Of a DNA stretch of 64,000 bases, positions 44,099 to 51,808 are shown piece by piece. The number at the start of each line of letters is the position of its first letter. Position 1 is the stretch's first letter. Below the pieces are notes generated by a model. The model had not been told where the DNA came from. It saw only the letters and a program-made list of their open reading frames with translations, and did not search any database. The stretch is taken from assembly GCF_003148625.1 (NCBI RefSeq), contig NZ_QGGO01000021.1:31842-95841 (forward strand), read 5' to 3'. The translations under genes were made by a program, and so were the position numbers. This stretch comes from Arcicella aurantiaca. GTDB taxonomy: Bacteria > Bacteroidota > Bacteroidia > Cytophagales > Spirosomataceae.

Positions 44099-44589
44099 AT
44101 TGATGTTTTGGCACGCAGATAACGCAGATTTTAAAGGATTTGTATTTTGTACCAGATGGTTCTCTAAAATCTATCTAATAACAGATTCAAATATTTAATG
44201 CGTGTTCTTCGGATTCATCCTTTTTGGGCTATTGTTTATACATATTTTTTCAAGAGCCGTAGGCTCGGACAATTTTATAGCAACGGATTTTAATCCGTTG
44301 AAAATGATGTAAATAAAACATTTGAGTTACGTTAGGAATATCAATTTATTCTTTACCACGCTACCTTTCAAAATTGTCTAAAATCCGTTGTTACGAAATC
44401 GGTTGAGCCTAAGACTCTTATTGGCACTCAAAACTTGTGTATAAACCGTAGCTTTTTAAAGGACAAACCCGTTGAGACTCAAATATGTAATGTTTTTTGA
44501 AATTAGTATAATCTTGAGTTTGAAAAATTGAGGTGGACTGCAAGTATCATCAACGTGCTAAAAACGAACAAAAAAAATAAAAGAATTCA
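44099..44589. other. Repeat-rich spacer between VCBS copies 2 and 3
   Basis: No gene is visible in these 491 bp. They contain a block like ggcacgcagataacgcag (44106-44123), similar to the inverted block at 60310-60365. A gagcc-gta-ggctc dyad (44254-44266), a caacggatt / aatccgttg dyad (44281-44300) and a further aaaatccgttg half copy near 44390 also occur. It looks like a set of decayed palindromic repeats. Confidence 0.6.
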
Positions 44590-47500
44590 ATGCGAAAGCA
44601 AAAAATATATATCCTAACCATACTTTTAATATCATCGCTACTTTCCTGCCAAAAAGGAACAGAAGATATAAAGCTGTTTGAAAAAGTATCCAGTTCAGAA
44701 ACCAATATCACTTTTAGTAATAATTTAAAGGATACCAAAGACTTCGGTATTTTGGATTATCTCTATTTCTATAATGGTGGAGGCGTAGCTTCGGGTGATA
44801 TAAATAATGATGGATTGGTGGATTTATTCTTTGTTTCCAATCAAGGAGAAAATAAACTGTACCTCAATAAAGGGAGCTTAAAGTTTGAAGATATTAGCCA
44901 AAAAGCGGGTATAAAAGGAAACGCCAATTGGAAAACAGGCGTAACAATGGCAGATATAAATGGTGATGGTTTTTTAGATATTTATGTGTGTGCCGTTGGA
45001 AAATATAAAAATCTCAAAGGGAGAAACGAGTTATTCATCAATAATAAAAACGGCACTTTTACAGAAAAAGCCCAAGAATACGGCTTAGATTTCTCTGGTT
45101 TTTCTACCCAATCCACCTTTTTTGACTACGATAAAGACGGCGACCTTGATTGTTTTCTCCTAAATCACGCCGTTCATACATCACGCTCGCACGGAAATAT
45201 CAGTACGAGAACCGAAAAAGATGCCGATGCGGGAGATTATTTATTTGAAAATGTCAATGGAAAATTCCAAGATGTAAGCGAAAAAGCAGGTATTTTTCAA
45301 GCAACCATGGGTTATGGATTGGGCGTTGCCGTTGCCGATGTAAATAATGACGGTTGGGAAGATATTTATGTTTCCAATGATTTTCACGAAGATGATTATT
45401 TATACATCAATCAAAAAGATGGCGATGGTTCGTCACGACGATTTGTTGAAGAAAGTAGAACTCGCATGAAACATACCAGTCGTTTCTCGATGGGGTCAGA
45501 CATTGCGGATATTAATAACGATGGCTTTTTAGACGTAATGACGTTGGATATGTATCCCGAAGATGAAACCGTTGAAAAAAGTTCGGCGGGAGAAGACCCG
45601 CTTGATATTTTTCTCCACAAATTAGAATTTGGATATTTTTATCAATACAGTCGTAACTGTTTACAACTGAATCAGGGAGGACAAAATTTTATTGACATTG
45701 CGGCTTTGGCAGGCGTTGTTGCTACCGATTGGAGTTGGAGCGTTTTAATGAATGATTTTGATGGAGATGGACTGAAAGATATTTTCGTTGCCAACGGAAT
45801 TGTGCGTCGCCCAAATGACCTCAATTACATAAAATACACCATTGGTGATAATCCACAAAATGGTTTTGACCAAAAGGCTTTAGAGTTGATGCCCGATGGC
45901 AAGGTGCATAATTATTTTTTCAAAGGTACGCCAAGTTTACAATTTGAGGATAAATCTATGTCGTGGGGATTTGAGGAGGCAAATATTTCAAACGGAGCAA
46001 CGTATGCAGATTTGGATAATGATGGAGATTTAGAAATTATCACTAATAATATCAACGAAGAAGCAACGATTTATAAAAACCATAATATTGAAAAATTACA
46101 AAATGCTTTCTGTAAAATTAATCTGAAAGGTGAAAATAAAAACACATTTGGAATAGGAGCGAAGGTAATAATCAAAGCTAATGGTATTGAGCAAACCCAG
46201 CAAAATATACCAACACGTGGGTTTATGTCGTCTGTAAGTTCAACCTTAACATTTGGATTAGGAAAAAATACCACGTTGATTGATACCGTGAAAGTAATTT
46301 GGGAAAGCGGTAAAGTACAAATTCTGGCAAAAGTAAAACCTAATACTGTTTTGACTTTGAATGAAAAAGATGCTTCCTTAATCAATAACGCTGGGAGGGT
46401 TCAAAACCCTCCCAGCGTTGAACAACTAACATTTACAGAAACTCTGAGTAAGCTAAATCTCAACTTCACCCACAAAGAAAACCAATATTTCGACTTCACT
46501 CGTGAATCTTTGATGCCGTTTAAAGTTTCAACGGAAGGTCCCAAAATGGCAATCGGCGATGTAAATGGTGATGGCAAAGACGATTTGTATGTATGCGGAG
46601 CGAGAAATCAAGCAGGAGAATTGTATTTGCAAAATAGTTCAGGTTTTTCTTCGTCAAAACAAGTAGGTTTTCAAGAAGATGCCATCTTTGAGGATGTGGA
46701 TGCTGTTTTCTTGGATATTGATAACGATAAAGACCTTGATTTATACGTTGTTTCGGGTGGAAATGAGTTCTTGGATAATATGGTTGAACAATTCGACCGT
46801 GTGTATATCAACGATGGAAAAGGGAATTTTACAAGAGACAAAAATGCTCTTCCGTCCATGTTTACAAATAAATCTTGTGTGAAACCTTTTGATTTTGATA
46901 AAGATGGCGATTTAGACCTTTTTGTGGGCGGACGAGTTATGCCTTTTAATTATGGGAAAACGCCAAAATCGTACCTGTTAGTGAATAATGGCAACGGTTC
47001 ATCACCACGATTTACGGATAAAACCACAACATTAGCTCCAGAATTACAAAATGCAGGAATGGTCACAAATGCCATTTGGACAGATACCGACAAAGATGGA
47101 GACGTTGATTTGACGATAATTGGTGATTGGATGCCAATTCAGACCTACCAAAACAACAAAGGTAAATTCACAAAAATAGATAACGGATTGACTGAAAACA
47201 CAGGTTTTTGGCAAGGAATCGTAGCAGATGATTTTGATAAAGATGGCGATATAGATTTTGTTGTTGGCAACTTGGGAACGAATACCAAATTTAGAAAAAA
47301 TCCGACAGGCAATATGTTAAAAATGTACGTCAAAGACATTGATAAAAACGAAAGCATAGAACAAATTTTAGCCTATAATCGAGGTGAAAAGTGGTATCCC
47401 GTGGCTATGAAAGATGAAATGGGTAAGCAAATTCCAAGTATTATCAACAAACATTTTACCGATTATTCGCAATATGCAGGCAAAGAAATCAATGATTTGT

Positions 47501-47913
47501 TGACTTCTAATGAACTGGACGGAGCGGAAGAAAAACAAGTAAATACCTTTGAATCGGTTTATGTAGAAAATTTGGGTGGTAATAAATTTAAACTGAAACC
47601 ATTGCCAACTTTGGCACAAACTTCTAAAATAATGACCTTACTTTTAGACGATTATGATGGTGATGGAAAAAAAGACGTAATCATAGGCGGGAATTTTTAT
47701 GGCTCAAATATGTATCAAGCTCGATATGATGGCAGTTACGGATTAATCTTAAAAAGCGATGGAAAAGGTAATTTTAAATCAATTATTCCAGCCCAAAGCG
47801 GTTTACTTTTGAACGATGAAATACGTGATATTCAGCAAATTAAAGTGAATAAAATACCATATTATTTAATTGCCCGAAACAATAATACTTTACAGGTTTT
47901 TAGAAAAAAGTAA
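44590..47913 (+). CDS. VCBS/FG-GAP and ASPIC/UnbV-domain lipoprotein (copy 3)
   Basis: The 1,107-residue paralog has a lipobox (SSLLSC, Cys about 20). The conserved opening is LFEKVSSSETNITFSNN, then VCBS blades (ASGDINNDGLVDLFF, ADINGDGFLDIYV), ASPIC/UnbV at about 504-590 (AFCKINLKGENKNTFGIGAK) and a second set of blades ending QVFRKK. In the linker after ASPIC a 33-nt perfect palindrome is inserted in frame, encoding NAGRVQNPPSV (residues 600-610). The stop codon is the first triplet of the palindromic repeat at 47911. It follows a 491-bp repeat-rich gap, so it probably has its own promoter, and precedes the sugar-porter gene by 61 bp. Confidence 0.93.
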   Translation: MRKQKIYILTILLISSLLSCQKGTEDIKLFEKVSSSETNITFSNNLKDTKDFGILDYLYFYNGGGVASGDINNDGLVDLFFVSNQGENKLYLNKGSLKFEDISQKAGIKGNANWKTGVTMADINGDGFLDIYVCAVGKYKNLKGRNELFINNKNGTFTEKAQEYGLDFSGFSTQSTFFDYDKDGDLDCFLLNHAVHTSRSHGNISTRTEKDADAGDYLFENVNGKFQDVSEKAGIFQATMGYGLGVAVADVNNDGWEDIYVSNDFHEDDYLYINQKDGDGSSRRFVEESRTRMKHTSRFSMGSDIADINNDGFLDVMTLDMYPEDETVEKSSAGEDPLDIFLHKLEFGYFYQYSRNCLQLNQGGQNFIDIAALAGVVATDWSWSVLMNDFDGDGLKDIFVANGIVRRPNDLNYIKYTIGDNPQNGFDQKALELMPDGKVHNYFFKGTPSLQFEDKSMSWGFEEANISNGATYADLDNDGDLEIITNNINEEATIYKNHNIEKLQNAFCKINLKGENKNTFGIGAKVIIKANGIEQTQQNIPTRGFMSSVSSTLTFGLGKNTTLIDTVKVIWESGKVQILAKVKPNTVLTLNEKDASLINNAGRVQNPPSVEQLTFTETLSKLNLNFTHKENQYFDFTRESLMPFKVSTEGPKMAIGDVNGDGKDDLYVCGARNQAGELYLQNSSGFSSSKQVGFQEDAIFEDVDAVFLDIDNDKDLDLYVVSGGNEFLDNMVEQFDRVYINDGKGNFTRDKNALPSMFTNKSCVKPFDFDKDGDLDLFVGGRVMPFNYGKTPKSYLLVNNGNGSSPRFTDKTTTLAPELQNAGMVTNAIWTDTDKDGDVDLTIIGDWMPIQTYQNNKGKFTKIDNGLTENTGFWQGIVADDFDKDGDIDFVVGNLGTNTKFRKNPTGNMLKMYVKDIDKNESIEQILAYNRGEKWYPVAMKDEMGKQIPSIINKHFTDYSQYAGKEINDLLTSNELDGAEEKQVNTFESVYVENLGGNKFKLKPLPTLAQTSKIMTLLLDDYDGDGKKDVIIGGNFYGSNMYQARYDGSYGLILKSDGKGNFKSIIPAQSGLLLNDEIRDIQQIKVNKIPYYLIARNNNTLQVFRKK
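46387..46419 (+). repeat. In-frame 33-nt perfect palindrome inside VCBS copy 3
   Basis: Arms aacgctgggagggtt (46387-46401) and the exact complement (46405-46419) enclose a 3-nt loop. The length is 11 codons, so the reading frame is kept. It lies just after the ASPIC/UnbV domain, in a region with no counterpart in copy 2. Confidence 0.88.
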
Positions 47914-47968
47914 GACAGACTTTAGTCTGTAATAAATCCCCAAAATACAGACTGAAGTCTGTGCTACT
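47911..47968. repeat. Palindromic acagactttagtctgt-type repeat starting at the stop of VCBS copy 3
   Basis: The unit begins with the TAA stop codon. Arms at 47915-47931 and 47946-47962 (17 bp, one wobble) form a hairpin in the 61-bp gap before the sugar porter. It may also act as an attenuator. Confidence 0.85.
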
Positions 47969-47974
47969 AATCAC

Positions 47975-49297
47975 ATGAAAAACAAAAAACTTATCCTTTG
48001 GTCGCTGACGGTAGCGTTGAGTGGCTTTTTATTCGGTTTAGATACTGCTGTTATTTCGGGAGCAGAACAAAAAATCCAAGCACTTTGGTCATTGAGCAAT
48101 GCACTTCATGGTTTTGCGATTGCCATAGCTTTATACGGAACAGTTTTCGGGGCGGCTTTTGGTGGTTGGTTTGCGGATAAATTAGGAAGAAAAAGAGCGT
48201 TATTTTGGTTAGGAGCTTTGTTTTTTGTGTCAGCAGTAGGTTCTGCCATTGCTCAAGACGTTTATACTTTTATGATTTTTCGTTTCATTGGAGGTTTGTG
48301 TATTGGAGCTTCTTCAGTAGTTTCGCCTTTGTATATTTCAGAAATTGCACCTGCCAAAAATCGAGGTTTTTTAGTGGCTTTATTCCAATTCAATATCGTT
48401 TTCGGCATCATGATTGCTTACGTTTCCAACTACTTTTTCCAAGCAATGGGTGGCGAAAGCGACTGGCGTTGGATGTTAGGAATTGTCGGAATTCCATCTT
48501 TAATTTTTACAGGATTAACTTTATTGATTTCTGAAAGTCCACGTTGGTTAATTCTTCAAAAAAATGATATTGAATCTGCTAAAGCCGTTTTAAATGAAAT
48601 TGACCCAGAAACAGCAGATAAAACTTTGGCTTCAATTCTTCAATCGCAACAAAATAATGCGAAATTAGGTAATGTTACTTTTTTCTCGAAACAATACGCT
48701 TTCCCGATTTTATTGGCATTTTTGATGGCATTTTTCAATCAAGTTTCAGGAATTAATGCTATCATTTATTACGCTCCAAGAGTTTTTGAAATGTCGGGCT
48801 TAGGAAAAGCAACGGCTTTACTTTCATCGGTAGGAATTGGACTTACAAACTTGATTTTTACCATGTTAGGCGTTTCTTTGATTGATAAATATGGTCGTAA
48901 AACTTTGATGTATATTGGCTCTATCGGTTACATAATTTCACTGAGTTTAATTGCCAGAGCATTTTACGTAGAACAATTTGACGGCATGACTTTCTTTGTA
49001 TTTGCTTTCATTGCGGCTCATGCTATCGGTCAAGGAGCAGTTATTTGGGTATTTATTTCTGAGATTTTCCCGAATGAAGTTCGTGCTTCTGGACAAGCTT
49101 TAGGAAGTTTAACACACTGGGTTTTTGCGGCAATTATTACCAATATTTTCCCATATTTTGCAGGACAATTCGGTGGTACGCCCATTTTCTTATTCTTTAC
49201 CGTAATGATGATTTGCCAATTTTTATACGTGTGGTTTTTAATGCCAGAAACAAAAGGTGTAGCTTTAGAAGATATGGATGTGCGTATTGGACATTAA
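47975..49297 (+). CDS. Sugar-porter-family MFS transporter
   Basis: The 440-residue permease has twelve predicted helices and the sugar-porter motifs: GLDTAVISGAEQ in helix 1, GWFADKLGRKRAL between helices 2 and 3, SESPRWLI before the central loop, QVSGINAIIYYAPRVFE in helix 7 and PETKGVALEDMD at the end. It imports a monosaccharide or small glycoside, probably with protons. In the island it provides the inner-membrane step for sugars brought in by the SusC/SusD and TonB systems. It is convergent with porT, with a shared 22-bp-stem terminator. Confidence 0.94.
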   Translation: MKNKKLILWSLTVALSGFLFGLDTAVISGAEQKIQALWSLSNALHGFAIAIALYGTVFGAAFGGWFADKLGRKRALFWLGALFFVSAVGSAIAQDVYTFMIFRFIGGLCIGASSVVSPLYISEIAPAKNRGFLVALFQFNIVFGIMIAYVSNYFFQAMGGESDWRWMLGIVGIPSLIFTGLTLLISESPRWLILQKNDIESAKAVLNEIDPETADKTLASILQSQQNNAKLGNVTFFSKQYAFPILLAFLMAFFNQVSGINAIIYYAPRVFEMSGLGKATALLSSVGIGLTNLIFTMLGVSLIDKYGRKTLMYIGSIGYIISLSLIARAFYVEQFDGMTFFVFAFIAAHAIGQGAVIWVFISEIFPNEVRASGQALGSLTHWVFAAIITNIFPYFAGQFGGTPIFLFFTVMMICQFLYVWFLMPETKGVALEDMDVRIGH

Positions 49298-49303
49298 TTT
49301 ATT

Positions 49304-49348
49304 TAGTGATTGAGTGAGTTGTGATTGAGTGAATTGTGAGTTAGTGAT
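49304..49348 (+). repeat. Heptamer array after the MFS gene (TGAGTGA/TAGTGAT type)
   Basis: Beginning 6 bp after the TAA stop, units TAGTGAT, TGAGTGA, TTGTGAT, TGAGTGA, TGTGAGT and TAGTGAT follow with two small indels. The complement occurs at 49443-49481, on the other side of the terminator. Confidence 0.78.
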
Positions 49349-49375
49349 TGTTTGCAATGATATTACAATTTCCAA

Positions 49376-49421
49376 GTCAATAAAAAAAGGTTGAGATTCA
49401 TCTCAACCTTTTTTTATTGAC
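49376..49421. terminator. Bidirectional terminator between the MFS gene and porT
   Basis: A perfect inverted repeat of 22 bp per arm (49376-49397 with 49400-49421) carries A- and T-runs and serves the convergent genes. Complementary heptamer arrays lie on both sides and could extend the stem. Confidence 0.9.
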
Positions 49422-49442
49422 TAAAATTATATCCGTAAAATA

Positions 49443-49481
49443 TTCACTAAATCACTCAATCACAACTCACAATTATTGCTA
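49443..49481 (-). repeat. Heptamer array at the porT stop codon
   Basis: Read on the minus strand from the TAG stop: CAATAAT, TGTGAGT, TGTGATT, GAGTGAT, TTAGTGA. It is the inverted counterpart of 49304-49348. Confidence 0.75.
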
Positions 49482-50240
49482 TTCAAACATCAAAAATAAC
49501 GTAACTGTATGAGCATTAAGCCGTTGAATATCCCTTGCATAAGCATTATTATTAGTTGGAGGAATAAACATATTGGTTAAACCGTGCGAAAATCTTAACT
49601 CTGGGGTGAATTTGAAGTATTTAAAAAACTGCTCGAAGCCAACGCCATATTCTAATGATAAATCTCCCGTTCTGGTATCCAATCTTTTAGTGGAAGCAGC
49701 ATTTTTTCTAACATTTGCTTCTATCCCAATCTTTACGCCCGCATCTAAAAACATTCTTGAATTACCTCTTCTTTGAGATTTATACTTCATCAAAAGTGGA
49801 ATTTCTAACCAAGTTGATTCTCTCAATTCTGCTGGAAAATTAGGCGAATGTGTAAAGCGATAATCAACTTCACGTCCGTACAAAGCAATATTTAATCCTG
49901 TTTTGAAATCAAAGCGGTCAGTTAATTTAAAATTTACTAAACCGCCTACTTGAAACGCAAAGTTTCCAGGGGAAACAATCGTAACCGAAGAATCAGACGT
50001 ACTCCCTGACCCTAAATTTTTGCTATGATAAACATTGAATCTGGACGAGCCAAAGCCAAACAAAAAGCCAAAATGGACAATCTTGTCATCGTAAAACTCA
50101 TCGTAAATTCGCTTGTATTCATATCGTTGAGCAGTAGCTTCACTCGATAATCCAACTACGAAAATACAAGAGAGAACAGTAAAGAAAATTACTTTCTGCC
50201 TATATAAATGGTACTTATTCCAAAAGTAAGTGGTAAACAT
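49479..50240 (-). CDS. porT: PorT-like outer-membrane protein (type IX secretion)
   Basis: The 253-residue product has a late signal peptide (about 17-38, ending SEATAQ). A small beta barrel follows: FGFLFGFGSSRFNVYH, FKTGLNIALYGREVDY, STWLEIPLLMKYKSQR and FKYFKFTPELRFSHGL, closing TVTLFLMFE. PorT/SprT is a barrel needed for the type IX secretion and gliding apparatus. It is encoded next to ubiE in many Bacteroidota, as here. The start overlaps the end of ubiE by 52 bp in another frame, so translation is likely coupled. The family call depends partly on this synteny. No T9SS C-terminal sorting domains are obvious among the window's secreted proteins. Confidence 0.75.
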   Translation of the reverse strand: MFTTYFWNKYHLYRQKVIFFTVLSCIFVVGLSSEATAQRYEYKRIYDEFYDDKIVHFGFLFGFGSSRFNVYHSKNLGSGSTSDSSVTIVSPGNFAFQVGGLVNFKLTDRFDFKTGLNIALYGREVDYRFTHSPNFPAELRESTWLEIPLLMKYKSQRRGNSRMFLDAGVKIGIEANVRKNAASTKRLDTRTGDLSLEYGVGFEQFFKYFKFTPELRFSHGLTNMFIPPTNNNAYARDIQRLNAHTVTLFLMFE

Positions 50241-50911
50241 TGAGTGTTGTTAAAGCCCGCACGTTGGAATATCTTTATAAAATCGCTTCCCTCTGGAAAT
50301 GCCTGCACTGAATCGTACAAGTATGTATAAGCTGAAGTATCTTTTGATACGATTTTACCAACTGTAGGCAGAATGTTTTTAAAATAAAAGTTATACAATT
50401 GTTTCATCGGAAACCCTTGTGGCTTAGAAAACTCAAGGACAATACACGTTCCTCCTGTTTTCATCACACGGCACATATCTGTCAAACCTTTTTCAAGATT
50501 TTCAAAATTACGTACTCCAAAACTAACGATAACCGCATCGAAAGTATTGTCTTCAAAGTGCAATCTTTCAGAATCACCTTTTTCTAAAGTAATGACAGAA
50601 TCCATGCCAAGTTTTTTGATTTTCTCACGACCAAAACTCAACATCCCTTCCGAAATATCCACACCCACAATTTTATCAGGTTTCAACGCCAGTGCCTCAA
50701 TGGCAAAATCACCAGTACCTGTGGCAATATCCAAAATAGTTTTTGGTTGAGCTTTCTTTAATAATTTAATGGCTTTTTTACGCCACAAAATATCAATACC
50801 GCCACTCAATAAATGATTTAAGAAATCATATTTGTGGGAAACGTTATCAAACATTTGAGCTACTTGCTCCTTTTTAGAAGCATCCTGCTCTTTATATGGT
50901 AATACTGTCAT
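50189..50911 (-). CDS. ubiE: Demethylmenaquinone / 2-methoxy-benzoquinol methyltransferase
   Basis: I use the ATG at 50911 (240 residues, MTVLPYKEQDASK); a GTG four codons upstream lies within a palindromic repeat. SAM-binding motifs are clear: FDNVSHKYDFLNHLLSGGID, ILDIATGTGDFAIEA, VGVDISEGMLSFGREK and FDAVIVSFGVRNFENLEKG. The protein methylates demethylmenaquinone, the last step of menaquinone synthesis, in the cytoplasm. Bacteroidota use menaquinone, so the MenG role applies here. It is the first gene of a ubiE-porT pair. A cggaca-gcct-tgtccg palindrome sits directly upstream, in its leader. Confidence 0.95.
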   Translation of the reverse strand: MTVLPYKEQDASKKEQVAQMFDNVSHKYDFLNHLLSGGIDILWRKKAIKLLKKAQPKTILDIATGTGDFAIEALALKPDKIVGVDISEGMLSFGREKIKKLGMDSVITLEKGDSERLHFEDNTFDAVIVSFGVRNFENLEKGLTDMCRVMKTGGTCIVLEFSKPQGFPMKQLYNFYFKNILPTVGKIVSKDTSAYTYLYDSVQAFPEGSDFIKIFQRAGFNNTQCLPLTFGISTIYIGRK

Positions 50912-50916
50912 GTTAT

Positions 50917-50940
50917 GTAGCACGGACAGCCTTGTCCGCT
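50917..50940. repeat. Short GC palindrome in the ubiE leader
   Basis: cggaca / tgtccg (50923-50928, 50933-50938) with a 4-nt loop lies in a GC-rich patch unlike its surroundings, the general look of the other dispersed palindromes. Confidence 0.5.
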
Positions 50941-50994
50941 TTAATTATGAAGAATGGACTATATCCATCAAAAGCTAATTTCATTATAATGAAC

Positions 50995-51111
50995 CTGTTT
51001 AATAAGTTATTTCAACTTCCCGAAACAATTCCATTGTGGGTTAAACTTTCGGGAAGTTCCCACAATCAAAGATTTTAGGATAAAAATTATTTAGAAAGCT
51101 TATTAAACAGT
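50995..51111. repeat. MITE-like repeat, full copy
   Basis: A 117-bp element with terminal inverted repeats (ctgtttaataagttat at the left, cttattaaacag at the right). Inside are two interlocked dyads: aacttcccgaaa (51014-51025) with 51047-51058, and attgtggg (51033-51040) with 51059-51066. An internally deleted, inverted copy lies at 3325-3402. It lies in the 353-bp spacer between ubiE and doxX, which otherwise holds only a short heptamer pair (51242-51257). Confidence 0.7.
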
Positions 51112-51264
51112 GTATTCAATAACAAAATTACAATACACTTCTTAGATAACCCCTCATTTAAAAAGAATGTTTCTCGAAAACTCCTTTTTCCCATATTTAC
51201 CGTATATTGTTGCAAGTAAGAATTAGCTTTTGGTCAATAAATCACTCATTCACTCATTTAAAAT

Positions 51265-51612
51265 ATGCAAAACATCGGACTTTACCTCATGTCGTTACTT
51301 TATACAGCTGCAGGAATTTATCACTTCGTTAAACCCAAATTTTACCTTGCTATCATGCCACCGTACATTCCCAACCATAGTCTGATGGTTTTGTTGAGTG
51401 GCATAGCGGAAGTTGTTTTAGGCTTAGCCTTACTCTTTCCCGCCACTCGTAGCCTTGCCGCTTGGGGAATTATCTTGATGTTAGTCACATTTTTACCTGT
51501 GCATATTTTCATGATAAGCTCAGGGAAATTTGCTAAAATCCCAGAATTAGTCCTTTATGTAAGAATCCTACTCCAGTTTGTGTTGATTTATTGGGCTTAT
51601 CGTTATGTGTAG
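51265..51612 (+). CDS. DoxX-family membrane protein
   Basis: The 115-residue protein has four membrane helices and the DoxX pattern: LYTAAGIYHFVKPKFYLAIM at the start, IAEVVLGLALLFPATRSLAAWG in the middle and VHIFMISSGKFAK between helices 3 and 4. Members are found in thiosulfate oxidation, redox and stress contexts, but most are uncharacterised. It is a single gene with a strong terminator at 51651-51684 and no obvious partner. Confidence 0.85.
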   Translation: MQNIGLYLMSLLYTAAGIYHFVKPKFYLAIMPPYIPNHSLMVLLSGIAEVVLGLALLFPATRSLAAWGIILMLVTFLPVHIFMISSGKFAKIPELVLYVRILLQFVLIYWAYRYV

Positions 51613-51650
51613 TATTTTAAGTTTTTGAAAATATTAAATGTTTGATTTGT

Positions 51651-51684
51651 AACTCATTGATTTTCAATGAGTTTTTTTTTTTTT
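51651..51684 (+). terminator. Rho-independent terminator after doxX
   Basis: A 10-bp stem (51651-51660 with 51664-51673) is followed by a run of about 12 T's. Confidence 0.88.
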
Positions 51685-51721
51685 GAAATATTGTTGTTTT
51701 TATTTTCGTAGAAAAATGTAC

Positions 51722-51751
51722 TTGTAGGAGTAAAAATAAGTTCTATATTTG
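51722..51751 (+). promoter_or_regulatory. Promoter of the HTH-only LuxR gene
   Basis: TTG (51722-51724), 19 bp, TATATTTG (51744-51751): a full match to the Bacteroidota -33/-7 consensus, 57 bp before the start codon. Confidence 0.6.
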
Positions 51752-51808
51752 TTGATAGTTAACCTACTTTAAAGCAATTTATTAGACCTGTAATACAATA
51801 AACTACCT

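Noticed and set aside
51014..51066. Pseudoknot in the MITE-like element
   Set aside because: The strand order fits, but there is no loop between the last two strands, so both stems could not form fully; kept only as alternative hairpins.
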